Origin: an uncultured Alphaproteobacteria bacterium
GTDB lineage: Bacteria; Pseudomonadota; Alphaproteobacteria; Rhodobacterales; Rhodobacteraceae
Assembly: GCA_902586885.1 (NCBI GenBank)
Contig: CACIJG010000002.1
Span: forward strand, 1-64,000
DNA: 64,000 nucleotides
Direction: 5' to 3'
Below, piece by piece: positions 24,642 to 34,659 of this stretch; within the stretch, counting starts at the first letter, position 1, and each line of letters opens with the position of its first letter. A program made the translations under genes and the position numbers. The notes below the pieces were generated by a model. The model was not told the DNA's origin, ran no database searches, and saw nothing but the letters and a program-made list of their open reading frames with translations.

Positions 24642-25433
24642 ATGAAACAAAATTTATTTTCTAAATGGAATGATAATAAAACAAACCAGTATGCAATATT
24701 GGGGATGTCGGGGCTTGGAAAAACTTTTATCTCTCTCCAGCTTAAAAAGTTAAAAACCTGGAAACATTATTCAGTTGACTACGAAATTGGTAAAATTTTA
24801 TTCACAGAAAATAATAGAAGCTTTTTAGACGGCTTCTCAATTGATAATCTTTCAAATTTATCTGTTTTTCTTGGCAAACCGGGCAACAAAAAAAAGGGAG
24901 GCATTACATTTACCGAATACGTAGAAAGACAAAGGTTACATAAAGAAGCCGAGATAGTTGCCACTCTAAACTCTTGTAAAGTAGCGAATAACATCAGCTA
25001 TGAGAATTTTATATGTGACACCTCGGGTTCTATCTGTGAGATCGTTGATCCAAACAACCCAAACGATAAAATATTGAATGCAATCTCAAAGAATTTTTTA
25101 ATTATTTGCTTAGAGGCCAATAAGGATTTTTATGAAACGCTAATTCAAAGATTTAAGTTAAGTCCCAAGCCTATGTTCTATCGGGAGGAGTTTTTGGTAG
25201 AACTTTGGAACGATTATTTGCAGACAGTTAACAAAGATGAAACAAAAGTTGATCCTGATGATTTCATCTTATACGGTTACAAGGCATTAGTTGCTAGAAG
25301 AAAAAAACTATTTGAAGAAATTGGAGAAAAGTGGGGGATAAGAATAAATTTCAACGATATAAAAAAAATCAAGACTGGTTCTGAATTTGTTGAGATTGTA
25401 AGATCTAAGTTAAAAGAAAAAGAAGTAAAATAA
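24642..25433 (+). CDS. P-loop ATPase of unknown role
   Basis: A 263-residue soluble protein with a Walker A loop GMSGLGKTFIS near residue 21 and the segment ENFICDTSGSICEIVDP near 120, which is a likely Walker B/substrate region. The remainder (KPMFYREEFLVELWNDYL; LYGYKALVARRKKLFEEIGEKWG) is helical and is shared with alphaproteobacterial ATPases usually annotated only as ATPase. It lies between DUF2244 (21 bases upstream) and metA (2 bases between stop and start), so it is co-transcribed with metA. Confidence 0.7.
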   Translation: MKQNLFSKWNDNKTNQYAILGMSGLGKTFISLQLKKLKTWKHYSVDYEIGKILFTENNRSFLDGFSIDNLSNLSVFLGKPGNKKKGGITFTEYVERQRLHKEAEIVATLNSCKVANNISYENFICDTSGSICEIVDPNNPNDKILNAISKNFLIICLEANKDFYETLIQRFKLSPKPMFYREEFLVELWNDYLQTVNKDETKVDPDDFILYGYKALVARRKKLFEEIGEKWGIRINFNDIKKIKTGSEFVEIVRSKLKEKEVK

Positions 25434-25435
25434 GT

Positions 25436-26356
25436 ATGCCTATCAAGATCCCTAGAAATCTACCTGCTTTTGAAATACTTCAAGACGAGGGTGTAATGGT
25501 TATGTCAAGTCAACTTGCTGAAAAACAAGATATAAGGCCTCTTCAAATTGCTTTACTCAATCTAATGCCAGAAAAAATAAAAACAGAGACACAATTTGCT
25601 AGATTGATAGGAGCTACGCCTCTCCAAATTGAACTGACTCTTTTAAAAATGTCTAGTCACGTTTCAAAAAATACATCGAATGAGCATTTAAAAAACTTCT
25701 ATAAAACATTTCATGATATTTCTGAAAAAAAATTTGATGGATTGATCATTACCGGCGCGCCTATAGAATTACTTGATTACGACGCAGTTGACTATTGGCC
25801 TGAAATGCAAGAAATCTTAACTTGGTCAGAGAAATCTGTTTATTCTGTTTTTGGTGTTTGTTGGGGAGCAATGGCGATGCTTTTTTTCCATAATCAAATA
25901 CAAAAGAAACAACTTTCAGTAAAGGCTCTTGGACTTTATAGGCACAAAAATAAAAAGACCCACTCACCCTATTTGAGAGGTTTCTCTGATGACTTAATCG
26001 TGCCGGTAAGTAGATGGACAGAGATTTCAAACCAAGACATAAAAAAACAACCTAGTTTAGAAATTTTACTAGAATCAGATGAGGTGGGTCCTTGTCTAAT
26101 CCAAGACGAGGTTCACAACCGCCTATTTTTGCTTAATCATCTTGAGTATGATAGCACAACCCTTAAAGATGAGTATATTAGAGACAAAAAGAAGAATATA
26201 AATTTTGATGTTCCAAAGGACTATTTCCCCAATGATGACCCTAATCGTGTCCCTAGTAATAGGTGGCGAAGTCATGCACATCTTCTTTATGGAAATTGGA
26301 TAAACCAGATTTATCAAGGCACTCCTTTTAATATTGAAAAGATTGGCTTGAAATAA
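25436..26356 (+). CDS. metA: Homoserine O-acetyltransferase (MetA/MetAS)
   Basis: A 306-residue enzyme that acylates homoserine in methionine synthesis. The acyl-enzyme Cys lies in [11 protein letters not shown] (~residue 141), and the later His and Glu are in LNHLEYD. The specificity-deciding position reads [15 protein letters not shown]: the family has Glu here in acetyl-CoA users and Gly in succinyl-CoA users such as E. coli, so acetyl-CoA is predicted despite the MetA name. Starts 2 bases after the ATPase gene. No SAM riboswitch is visible before it because there is no leader. Confidence 0.92.
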   Translation: MPIKIPRNLPAFEILQDEGVMVMSSQLAEKQDIRPLQIALLNLMPEKIKTETQFARLIGATPLQIELTLLKMSSHVSKNTSNEHLKNFYKTFHDISEKKFDGLIITGAPIELLDYDAVDYWPEMQEILTWSEKSVYSVFGVCWGAMAMLFFHNQIQKKQLSVKALGLYRHKNKKTHSPYLRGFSDDLIVPVSRWTEISNQDIKKQPSLEILLESDEVGPCLIQDEVHNRLFLLNHLEYDSTTLKDEYIRDKKKNINFDVPKDYFPNDDPNRVPSNRWRSHAHLLYGNWINQIYQGTPFNIEKIGLK

Positions 26357-26384
26357 GGACTTAATTGGGGTTATCCTTATATCG

Positions 26385-27191
26385 ATGCGCCATGTAATTT
26401 CAAGAAACCCTCAGTTCTACGTAACCGCTCCACAGGAATGCCCTTACCTAGAGAACCAAATGGAAAGAAAGCTCTTTACAGCTCTATATGGAAGCAATTC
26501 AGAAAAACTTAATAATTCTCTTTCAAAACAAGGGTTTAGAAGGTCTCAGAATGTCTTGTACCGACCATCTTGTTCAAGTTGTTGCGCATGTCTCTCTGCA
26601 AGAATCCCTGTATCAGATTTTTTTCTTTCAAAATCTCAGAAACGAACCCTCAAGACTAACATTGATTTAAGTCGGACAGTTAAAGAACCTCTAGCATCTG
26701 ATGAGCAGTTTTTACTTTTTAAGAAATATATAAAGGCAAGACATGCAAATGGTGGTATGTCTGAAATGGATTGTGACGATTTCTCCGCGATGATTGAAGA
26801 AACTAATGTTAACTCAAAAGTCGTGGAATATCACCAACCGAATGAGAATGGGAAGAGGCTTCTAAGTCTTTCTCTTATTGATATTTTAGATGATGGCATT
26901 TCTATGGTTTATTCAATTTTTGAACCTGGAATAGAGAAAAGAAGCTTAGGAAAATATATGATATTGGATCAGATTGAACTAGCCAGGGAATTAAAACTTG
27001 AATATGTATACTTAGGTTACTGGGTAGCAGGTAGCCCAAAGATGGATTATAAAAAAGAATATAAACCTTTAGAAGTATTCAAGGATAACATTTGGAAATC
27101 AACAAAGAATTTGAATTTGGAACAATCTTCCGACAAAAAGTGTTTTAAAAGTCAGATAGTTCCCGATCCCATTTATCTACCTGAAGAATAG
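26385..27191 (+). CDS. bpt: Aspartate/glutamate leucyltransferase (Bpt)
   Basis: A 268-residue aminoacyl-tRNA-protein transferase that adds Leu to proteins with N-terminal Asp or Glu, marking them for ClpAP through the N-end rule. It has the N-terminal Cys-containing start [16 protein letters not shown], the [17 protein letters not shown] segment (~residues 62-78) and the C-terminal acetyltransferase-like [19 protein letters not shown]. It follows metA by 28 bases and is convergent with the TRAP gene. Confidence 0.9.
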   Translation: MRHVISRNPQFYVTAPQECPYLENQMERKLFTALYGSNSEKLNNSLSKQGFRRSQNVLYRPSCSSCCACLSARIPVSDFFLSKSQKRTLKTNIDLSRTVKEPLASDEQFLLFKKYIKARHANGGMSEMDCDDFSAMIEETNVNSKVVEYHQPNENGKRLLSLSLIDILDDGISMVYSIFEPGIEKRSLGKYMILDQIELARELKLEYVYLGYWVAGSPKMDYKKEYKPLEVFKDNIWKSTKNLNLEQSSDKKCFKSQIVPDPIYLPEE

Positions 27192-27194
27192 CCG

Positions 27195-29855
27195 TCAAAA
27201 ACTTAAAGACATATCCCTATGGTCTGCATCACATGCAGCGATATATAAGGCGGTTTCTCTTTCAAATTTTTCCGTTGACCTAACTCCTATGTTTCTGCTT
27301 ATACCCTCTTTAAATTCGATAAGTGGAGCTTGAAGCGATTTTTTTGATACAGAAACCCATTGATCCAGCTGGCTAATTTCTTTAGTAGCATTTTCGATAT
27401 TTTTTGAAATTTTGTCCTTCTTCGGGTTCTTCTTCTTAATTTCTCTGGCAATCTTTGATATACTACTCTTAAATTTTCCAGTTCCATTTACTAAGCTCAC
27501 CTCTTTGGAAAACCCTTTCAGTGTCTTTATACTTTCGTCCTTTTTTTCCAAGTTCAACTCGGCAACAATTGTATTAAATTTCTTATTTAACTCTGTTATC
27601 TTTTCGCTATCCTCAAAAACTAACAAAAGTTCATTGACAGTTTCAAAGGCTTGGTCCCCATTCCTCCTGTAGGCCTGTCTTAATTTAACTTCTTTCTTTA
27701 CGATCTTGCTAAAATTGCCGTAAGTAGTTTCCCAACTGCTTGGTATTTTTTCTTTAAGTTCTGCAACTTCAAGAGCTTTTTCTCTCTTGAGATCTTCTAG
27801 ACTTTTTACTTCTTTTTCGTTAGACATCTTTTTCTCTATTTGGATCTCTTTATTGATTGATTTAATTTCTTTCTCAAATGTCCTTATTTGACTTTCAAGA
27901 CGTCTTACTTTTCTTAAAATTGGCCTATAACTTACAGCCTCTTGTTCTTTTACGGTCTCCTGATCTAACGCAGCCCTCAAATTTTCTATTGCTGCAGATG
28001 CATTACCAAAGGCTGTTTTTAAATCCTTTTGTTGTTTCTTCGGCAAACTGGATAAATCAAGAAGACTCGCTTTTTGTATAGACGCCTGTACCACGTCACT
28101 TCCATCGAACACCTTAGTTGATACGTATTCGTCCAAACAATATTGTAGCTTAGGGTTTTTTGGTGGAGGAGAATTATCAGACAAATAACTGGCTCGGTTA
28201 GGTAAATAATTCACTAGGGCTGGGTAGTAACCTACAATTCCCAGGGCTAACAATTGCAGGCAAATAAACGGAACTACTCCTTTATACATTTGTATCGTCT
28301 TGACTATAGCGGGTGCAACACCCCTAAGGTAGAATAACGCAAAGCCAAAAGGAGGTGTTAAAAAAGATGTCTGAATATTAAGACCAATCATTACTCCAAG
28401 CCAAACAGCAGTAATGTTTGCTGATGGGTCTGCAAGAAGAATGGGTGCAACTATGGGAACTACTACAACTGCAATCTCAATGAAATCTAAGAAAAAGCCC
28501 AATATAAAAATCACAGCCATCACAATTATAAATTTTGACCAAAAACCACCAGGCAATGAATTTAGAAACTCTCTTACAAGGTCCTCACCGCCAAATGCTC
28601 TGAAAGCTGAAGTAAGAACAGCAGCTCCCAAAAGAATGATAAACACTAGTGACGTAGTTTTTGCAGTTTCTAACATTACGTCATTTAATGTATCTTGTAT
28701 CTTGTATAGCCTGATAGCGCTCCAGACTAATGCAACTATAAAAAGGGCTGATCCAAATAAGCCAATAAGAATTCCCGTCAAATCTCTGGTGTCTTGAATC
28801 AATTGAATATTCATGTCATAGTTGGTTAGTGCAAAGGCCAAGATGATAATTGATGTCAACAAGATTATTGCAGGCCAATAGGCTGATATGTCTTGCTTGG
28901 GATATAATCTATACCCTGCCATCACTAGTGCGCCAGCAGCCCCAATGGCACCGGCCTGATTAACTGTTGCTATTCCAGATATTATAGAACCCAAAACTAT
29001 AAAAATTAATGTCAAGGGTGGAATTAAAATAAACCCTACCCTTATCCAGAATGCGCCATCCATTTTGCCTTCATAAGGAACGGAGGGAGCCAATTTTGGT
29101 ACAAAAAGCGCAAGAATAAGAATGAATACCATGTAGAGAAGAACTAAAACTAATCCTGGAACGAATGCCCCAAGAAACATTTCACCTGCACTTGTTGACA
29201 TAACATCCAAAACTGAAGGCATAGACAATTCTCCAGTTGACTCCTTGTGTAAAGACTTTCTTAAAGCACTTGCCTGATCAGCTGCAGATCCTAATTGGTC
29301 TGCCAATATGATCAAAACTATAGAGGGAGGTATTATTTGTCCCAACGTGCCGGACGCAGCAATTGTGCCAGTAGCAAGCGCAGGAGAATATTTGGCTCTC
29401 AACATTACAGGCAACGAAATTAAACCCATAGCAACAACTGTCGCGCCTACTATTCCAGTAGTGGCAGCAAGAAGCGCCCCTACAAACACAACTGAGATTC
29501 CCAATCCTCCTGGAACCGGTCCGAAAAGGTTAGCCATTGTAATAAGCAAATCTTCTGCAATTTTGGATTTTTGTAACATTATACCCATGAAAATAAATAA
29601 AGGTATAGCTATAAGGGTATCTCTCTCTACATCCCAATAAACGCTACGGAGATTTGTTACTCCAGAGGACAACCATTTGTATGGACCACCGCTATGAAAA
29701 TAAGCATCAGGTTGGCCCTCAAGGATAAAACCTGTGGCTGCGGCAAGGATTATAGACAATATAGCAGCGCCAGGAAGCGCAAAGGCCACGGGATATCCAG
29801 AACCTAAGGCAAAGGCCATTATTAAGACTAAAACTGCTAAGAAAAATAATTCCAT
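27195..29855 (-). CDS. dctM: TRAP transporter large permease (DctM) with long coiled-coil tail
   Basis: An 886-residue protein. Residues ~1-540 are the multi-span DctM permease, with typical segments such as LFIFMGIMLQKSKIAEDLL, ASGTLGQIIPPSIVLIILAD and FILGFFLDFIEIAVVVVPIVAPIL. After the last helix (~545) comes a ~330-residue hydrophilic extension dominated by Glu/Lys-rich coiled coil (RKVRRLESQIRTFEKEIKSI). DctM proteins usually end near 430 residues, so both the loops and the tail are enlarged. It moves a carboxylate-like solute with sodium. It starts 9 bases after dctQ. Confidence 0.88.
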   Translation of the reverse strand: MELFFLAVLVLIMAFALGSGYPVAFALPGAAILSIILAAATGFILEGQPDAYFHSGGPYKWLSSGVTNLRSVYWDVERDTLIAIPLFIFMGIMLQKSKIAEDLLITMANLFGPVPGGLGISVVFVGALLAATTGIVGATVVAMGLISLPVMLRAKYSPALATGTIAASGTLGQIIPPSIVLIILADQLGSAADQASALRKSLHKESTGELSMPSVLDVMSTSAGEMFLGAFVPGLVLVLLYMVFILILALFVPKLAPSVPYEGKMDGAFWIRVGFILIPPLTLIFIVLGSIISGIATVNQAGAIGAAGALVMAGYRLYPKQDISAYWPAIILLTSIIILAFALTNYDMNIQLIQDTRDLTGILIGLFGSALFIVALVWSAIRLYKIQDTLNDVMLETAKTTSLVFIILLGAAVLTSAFRAFGGEDLVREFLNSLPGGFWSKFIIVMAVIFILGFFLDFIEIAVVVVPIVAPILLADPSANITAVWLGVMIGLNIQTSFLTPPFGFALFYLRGVAPAIVKTIQMYKGVVPFICLQLLALGIVGYYPALVNYLPNRASYLSDNSPPPKNPKLQYCLDEYVSTKVFDGSDVVQASIQKASLLDLSSLPKKQQKDLKTAFGNASAAIENLRAALDQETVKEQEAVSYRPILRKVRRLESQIRTFEKEIKSINKEIQIEKKMSNEKEVKSLEDLKREKALEVAELKEKIPSSWETTYGNFSKIVKKEVKLRQAYRRNGDQAFETVNELLLVFEDSEKITELNKKFNTIVAELNLEKKDESIKTLKGFSKEVSLVNGTGKFKSSISKIAREIKKKNPKKDKISKNIENATKEISQLDQWVSVSKKSLQAPLIEFKEGISRNIGVRSTEKFERETALYIAACDADHRDMSLSF

Positions 29856-29864
29856 TTACACCCT

Positions 29865-30860
29865 CTAGTGAGCCATCTCTATTGTTGTGTCTCTTTTACC
29901 TGGCTCTCCTTTAAGGTCGGCCAAGCTTTCAAAAAATTGACTTACAAATTGAATAAGCATTGTCACCCCAAAGATGCCCAGGAAAAGCGCCATCTGATAC
30001 TTTATAAACATTCCCATTATTCCTTGATTGGTTATCTCAAAGACAAGGATAGGAGAGTTGATCACAGAAGTCTTACCATTAAAACCTATTATCACAATTG
30101 TTGCAGCAGTGATAACGCCTAGCAAATAAGAACCCCACGCATTTACTAATGCTTTAGATCTATCGCTCAAACCGGCGTAAATTACGTCTACTCGAACATG
30201 ACCCTCCTCAAAGAGAGTATAGGCAGACGCAAAAAGAAAGAGTGCAGCGTACCAATATCTTACCAGGTCCGCCATAAAAGACTGTTCATATGAAAATACA
30301 TATCTAGAAATAACAATAAATAACTCAGCAAACACTATCAATACTGCCAACCAAGTAAAACCCAGTGTTCTTGTGAAAAATGCGATAACAAAACTAATTA
30401 CAATTATAGGAATATGGATCCAAGGTCCAACAAAATTACCCCTGCCGAGTGCCTTTACCCACGGATCCTCCATAAAAATCTCAAGCAATCCTATCGCCCT
30501 GCAAAAAGCTAAACTAAAGTCTGCTAACCCTACTAGAAAAACGGAGAAAAAGCATGCTCTCAAAAAATATACATTGAATAAATGAAGCTTGTTTGCCTCT
30601 ACTCTAAATCCATTATGTTTATTTTGGGATGCATAATACACCCCACCGAACAAAAAAATTAGATAGATCATTACTTGTGAAAAATTCTGTCCGTTAACTC
30701 CAGTAGTTATTGTCTCTACTTCGTTAAATCCAAACCCTACTACTAATATATTATTTATAAGAAACGCTACCAACAGACCGATGGAACACCAACCGAGGGC
30801 TCTGGCCCACATACTATGTCCGTCTGAAAAGGTTTTTTCTTCCTCAGAAGCCACCATCAA
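29865..30860 (-). CDS. dctQ: TRAP transporter small permease (DctQ)
   Basis: A 331-residue membrane protein with about seven hydrophobic segments, the last four forming the DctQ domain: the family motif VRYWYAALFLFASAYTLFEEGHVRVDVIYAGLSDR is clear at ~205-240. The N-terminal half is an added membrane part, longer than ordinary DctQ (~170 residues), which fits the enlarged DctM downstream. Possible starts are the tandem Met codons at the N-terminus. Part of the dctP-dctQ-dctM operon. Confidence 0.85.
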   Translation of the reverse strand: MMVASEEEKTFSDGHSMWARALGWCSIGLLVAFLINNILVVGFGFNEVETITTGVNGQNFSQVMIYLIFLFGGVYYASQNKHNGFRVEANKLHLFNVYFLRACFFSVFLVGLADFSLAFCRAIGLLEIFMEDPWVKALGRGNFVGPWIHIPIIVISFVIAFFTRTLGFTWLAVLIVFAELFIVISRYVFSYEQSFMADLVRYWYAALFLFASAYTLFEEGHVRVDVIYAGLSDRSKALVNAWGSYLLGVITAATIVIIGFNGKTSVINSPILVFEITNQGIMGMFIKYQMALFLGIFGVTMLIQFVSQFFESLADLKGEPGKRDTTIEMAH

Positions 30861-30879
30861 AATTCCAATTTCTGATATA

Positions 30880-30909
30880 AAGCGGGATCCTTAATAAAGA
30901 ACCCCGCTT
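30880..30909 (-). terminator. Intercistronic hairpin between dctP and dctQ
   Basis: AAGCGGG at 30880-30886 pairs with CCCGCTT at 30903-30909. On the minus strand the stem follows the dctP stop and is trailed by TTTATAT. A partial terminator or RNA-stabilising hairpin at this spot would give more binding protein than permease, a common design for solute-binding-protein operons. Confidence 0.6.
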
Positions 30910-30925
30910 CAAATTTGATTTACGA

Positions 30926-32020
30926 CTAAGTTAGACCTAGAACTCTGTTTCTTTGACTCACGAATGTATCTTCGAACTGAGCTTTACAACCACCAATTTC
31001 TCTCAGGGCTTTCTGAAATGAATCATCTATCTTTTTAGCTAAAGCACTATGATCTCTAACCTCTTCGTAAACTTCCGCAGAAGCTTCTCCAAAAGAGTCC
31101 CAAACTTCATCACTAAAAGCTCTGACCTTTACGCCATGCTCATTAACCAGTTTTGCTAAATACTCACCGTTCTTTGCCATAGCTTCTTCGTATTGAGCTG
31201 CTTGCTCTTCATAAGCACAAGTCGTAAGAACAGCTTTTTCCCACTCACTTAAGCTACCCCACAAGCTAGCATTAAATGCAAACGAAAGTCCTCCACCAGG
31301 CTCATGCATTCCACCTGTGTAATAGTACTTTGCTGCTTCATGAAACTTCATGAAATAGTCGTTGTATGGTCCAACCCATTCAGTAGCATCGATAGAACCT
31401 GAAACAAGGTTTTCGTAAATCTGGCCTCCAGGAAGAGTAACTGTAGTACCTCCAAGTTTAGAGATAACAGTTCCACCCAACCCTGGGATACGCATTTTTA
31501 AACCTTTCAAGTCGTCAGCGCTGTTAATTTCTTTATTAAACCAGCCTCCGGCCTGCGTACCTGTTGATCCGCAAGTTATAGCCTTCAATCCGAACTCTCC
31601 AGAGACTTCATCCCAAAGAGCTTGACCTCCTCCAAATTTTACCCAAGCACACCATTCAGCACACGTCATTCCAAATGGTACTGATGTCCAATAAGCTAGG
31701 CCTGGATGCTTTCCTGTGAAGTAATAGTCGGCAGATATGTAGCATGAGGAGTTACCTGAGGCAACTTCTTCAAAAACATCAAGACCACCGACCTTTTCGC
31801 CAGCTGCGAAATATTCCATAGTTAGTCTGCCTTCAGAAATTTGTGTAATTCTTTCCATTAGACGCTGAGAGGATACTCCTAATCCAGGGAAGTCCCTTGG
31901 CCAACTCGACACGCAGGTTAATACTTTTCTCTCTTGAGCAATCGCTGGTGCCGCTAACGTAGCCCCTGCTACTGCAGCTGTGCCCAAGCCCGCTTTTGTT
32001 ATAAAATCACGACGTTTCAT
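30926..32020 (-). CDS. dctP: TRAP transporter substrate-binding protein (DctP), Tat-exported
   Basis: A 364-residue periplasmic binding protein. The N-terminus MKRRDFITKAGLGTAAVAG is a Tat signal followed by AAPAIAQ, the cleavage region. The body has DctP features: LMERITQISEGRLTMEYF, DLKGLKMRIPGLGG with the Arg that binds the solute carboxylate, and NLVSGSIDATEWVGPYNDY. The last segment suits the mannitol/chloroaromatic-type subgroup, but the ligand is unknown. A GGAGGAAAT ribosome binding site precedes the ATG. First gene of the operon; divergent from ilvI. Confidence 0.92.
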   Translation of the reverse strand: MKRRDFITKAGLGTAAVAGATLAAPAIAQERKVLTCVSSWPRDFPGLGVSSQRLMERITQISEGRLTMEYFAAGEKVGGLDVFEEVASGNSSCYISADYYFTGKHPGLAYWTSVPFGMTCAEWCAWVKFGGGQALWDEVSGEFGLKAITCGSTGTQAGGWFNKEINSADDLKGLKMRIPGLGGTVISKLGGTTVTLPGGQIYENLVSGSIDATEWVGPYNDYFMKFHEAAKYYYTGGMHEPGGGLSFAFNASLWGSLSEWEKAVLTTCAYEEQAAQYEEAMAKNGEYLAKLVNEHGVKVRAFSDEVWDSFGEASAEVYEEVRDHSALAKKIDDSFQKALREIGGCKAQFEDTFVSQRNRVLGLT

Positions 32021-32294
32021 ATTTCCTCCAAATTTGGTTATTTTTTTTTCAATATACTAGATACATTTTGTACATGTTTAAACAAACCCAATTAATATTA
32101 TATTTAAGTATAAATTTCAAGCTACTTTTAAGTCCTCTGACAACATAAAAGTTCAGAACACTACTCTTTGCAATTGTGATGAATAAGAAAATCAAAAATT
32201 ACTAGTGGAGACGAGGTTTAAATAAGTCTTTAAAAAATTGGTTATATACCTTATTGTTATAGTCTTAAGATTAATAAAAAAAGGCATGTGAGAG

Positions 32295-34058
32295 ATGAAA
32301 TCCTCAAAGGAAAAGATAACTGGAGCAGAAATTGTAATAAAGGCACTGATAGAACAAGGAGTAGACACCGTGTTTGGTTACCCTGGTGGAGCTATACTCC
32401 CAGTTTATGACGAGCTTTTTCAACAAAAAAAAATACGTCACATACTAGTTAGGCATGAACAAGCTGCGACTCATGCAGCAGAGGGATATGCTAGATCTAC
32501 CGGAAAAATTGGTGTTGTTTTTGTTACGTCAGGTCCAGGCGCTACTAACTCTGTTACAGGTTTAACAGACGCGTTGATGGATAGTGTGCCCATTGTTGTT
32601 ATTAGTGGGCAAGTGCCAACTTTTATGATAGGAAACGATGCGTTCCAAGAAGCTGATACTGTTGGTATTACAAGACCCTGCACGAAACATAATTGGTTAA
32701 TAAAAGATACAAATAAGCTAGCTGAAACTATTCATAGAGCCTTTCATGTAGCAAAGACCGGAAGACCAGGACCTGTATTGGTAGATATTCCTAAGGATGT
32801 TCAATTTGCCTCTGGTTGCTATACCAAGAAGAAAAAAGTTAGCACCGACTTTTTCAAACCTGAATTATCCCTAGACCCAAATCTTTTAACTGAAACTGTA
32901 CAAAGACTAGAAAAAGCTTCCAAGCCTATCATATACACAGGAGGTGGTGTAATAAATTCCGGAGAGAAGGCTGTAAATTTATTAAGGAAATTAGTATCCA
33001 AAACAAACTTCCCGATAACATCCACTCTGATGGGATTAGGTAGTTACCCAGCATCTGGTGACAACTGGCTTGGAATGCTCGGAATGCATGGGACTTATGA
33101 AGCAAACATGTCAATGCATGACTGTGATTTTATGTTATGTGTTGGGGCAAGATTTGACGACAGAATTACTGGCAGGATAGACGCTTTCAGTCCAAATTCT
33201 TTCAAAGTCCATATTGATATAGATCCCTCGTCTGTAAATAAAAATGTTACAGTTGACGTACCATTGATTGGTGATGTTGCAATCATATTGGAAGAATTAA
33301 TCGCCACATGGGAAAAGCGAGGTTCAAAAGTCAGCTCTCAAAAGTTGGGTCAATGGTGGAAAGAAATAGGTGAATGGAAAAACGTAAAATCATTGAAATA
33401 CACAAATTCTTCTAGTGTTATCAAACCACAGTATGCTATTCAAAGGCTTGAAGAGCATACCCGAGGTCACGACAGATATATATCTACGGAAGTTGGTCAG
33501 CATCAAATGTGGGCCGCGCAATTTATGGGCTTTGAAGAACCAAACAGATGGATGACCTCTGGTGGATTGGGAACTATGGGATATGGCTTTCCTGCCTCAC
33601 TTGGAGTCCAGGTTGCTCACCCTAAGTCATTAGTTATAAATGTGGCCGGCGAAGCGAGTTGGCTTATGAACATGCAAGAATTGGGAACTGCTGTACAATA
33701 TAGACTACCAGTAAAACAATTTATATTGAATAACGAAAGACTAGGTATGGTAAGACAATGGCAAGAATTGTTACACGGGGAAAGATACTCTCATAGTTGG
33801 TCTGATGCATTACCGGATTTTGAAAAGCTTGCCGAAGCTTATGGTATAAAGGGTATAAGATGTGAAGACCCTGTCAAACTGGACGATGCAATACAGGCAA
33901 TGCTGGATTATCCTGGCCCAGTAATTTTTGATTGTCTTGTAGAAAAGCATGAAAACTGCTTTCCAATGATTCCATCCGGCAAAGCTCATAACGAAATGAT
34001 TTTAGGTGAACAGACACAGTCAGATAATATTTCCGATGAGGGAGCGGTACTAGTTTGA
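32295..34058 (+). CDS. ilvI: Acetolactate synthase, large subunit
   Basis: A 587-residue thiamine-diphosphate enzyme making acetolactate/acetohydroxybutyrate for valine, isoleucine and leucine. Seen: the catalytic Glu in RHEQAATHAAEGYAR (~residue 57), the FAD-linked middle domain, and the thiamine-diphosphate region VAGEASWLMNMQELGTAVQYR with the paired FILNN. The magnesium-binding motif, GD-x-S in nearly all relatives, reads GEAS here (Asp to Glu). The small subunit follows at a 21-base interval. GTGAGAGATG gives a modest ribosome binding site. Confidence 0.93.
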   Translation: MKSSKEKITGAEIVIKALIEQGVDTVFGYPGGAILPVYDELFQQKKIRHILVRHEQAATHAAEGYARSTGKIGVVFVTSGPGATNSVTGLTDALMDSVPIVVISGQVPTFMIGNDAFQEADTVGITRPCTKHNWLIKDTNKLAETIHRAFHVAKTGRPGPVLVDIPKDVQFASGCYTKKKKVSTDFFKPELSLDPNLLTETVQRLEKASKPIIYTGGGVINSGEKAVNLLRKLVSKTNFPITSTLMGLGSYPASGDNWLGMLGMHGTYEANMSMHDCDFMLCVGARFDDRITGRIDAFSPNSFKVHIDIDPSSVNKNVTVDVPLIGDVAIILEELIATWEKRGSKVSSQKLGQWWKEIGEWKNVKSLKYTNSSSVIKPQYAIQRLEEHTRGHDRYISTEVGQHQMWAAQFMGFEEPNRWMTSGGLGTMGYGFPASLGVQVAHPKSLVINVAGEASWLMNMQELGTAVQYRLPVKQFILNNERLGMVRQWQELLHGERYSHSWSDALPDFEKLAEAYGIKGIRCEDPVKLDDAIQAMLDYPGPVIFDCLVEKHENCFPMIPSGKAHNEMILGEQTQSDNISDEGAVLV

Positions 34059-34079
34059 AAAAAATAAATGGAGAAAAAG

Positions 34080-34646
34080 ATGTCTCTTAATCTAAAGAAA
34101 GGTGTTAATCGTCAAAGTGCCTATAACTTGAGAGACCCAAACATAGATTATGAAGCGGCTCATACATTATCGATAATAGTAGATAATGAGTCAGGGGTTC
34201 TCGCTCGGGTAATAGGTTTATTTTCGGGTAGAGGATATAATATTGATAGTTTAACTGTTGCTGAAATCGATCACTCTGGACATCGCTCAAGGATAACTAT
34301 TGTTACATCAGGCACTCCAAAAGTAATAAATCAAATAAAAGCTCAGCTAAATAGGATGGTTCCTGTTCACGAAGTAATTGATCTGACTTTAAAAGGTAAG
34401 GCTGTTCAAAGAGAGTTAGCCATTTTCAAAGTTAATGGAACGGGCAATCAAAGAGTTGAGGCACTGAGGCTTGCAGACGTGTTTAGAGCAAAAGTAGTAG
34501 ACAGTACATTAAAGAGTTTTACTTTTGAGCTAACAGGCAACTCCGAGAAGATTGACGCTTTTGCTGAATTAATGGAGCCATTAGGCCTTCTCGAGATGGC
34601 ACGAACAGGTATTGTGGCTTTATTGAGAGGCCATAATTCAAGTTAA
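34080..34646 (+). CDS. ilvH: Acetolactate synthase, regulatory small subunit
   Basis: A ~188-residue partner of the large subunit, conferring valine feedback inhibition. The N-terminal ACT domain begins at AHTLSIIVDNESGVLARVIGLFSGRGYNIDSL, and the second domain carries KSFTFELTGNSEKIDAFAELM. The track start is ATG 34068, but GGAG inside that stretch (34070-34073) sits 6 bases before ATG 34080, which I take as the start. It converges on nrdJ with 13 bases between stops. Confidence 0.92.
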   Translation: MSLNLKKGVNRQSAYNLRDPNIDYEAAHTLSIIVDNESGVLARVIGLFSGRGYNIDSLTVAEIDHSGHRSRITIVTSGTPKVINQIKAQLNRMVPVHEVIDLTLKGKAVQRELAIFKVNGTGNQRVEALRLADVFRAKVVDSTLKSFTFELTGNSEKIDAFAELMEPLGLLEMARTGIVALLRGHNSS

Positions 34647-34659
34647 GCTGGTAAGCTAT

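Noticed and set aside
25436-25440. SAM riboswitch upstream of metA
   Set aside because: Only two bases separate metA from the preceding gene, leaving no leader in which a riboswitch could fold.
34068-34079. ATG 34068 as ilvH start
   Set aside because: It lies on top of the GGAG site that serves ATG 34080, and the extra four codons add nothing conserved.
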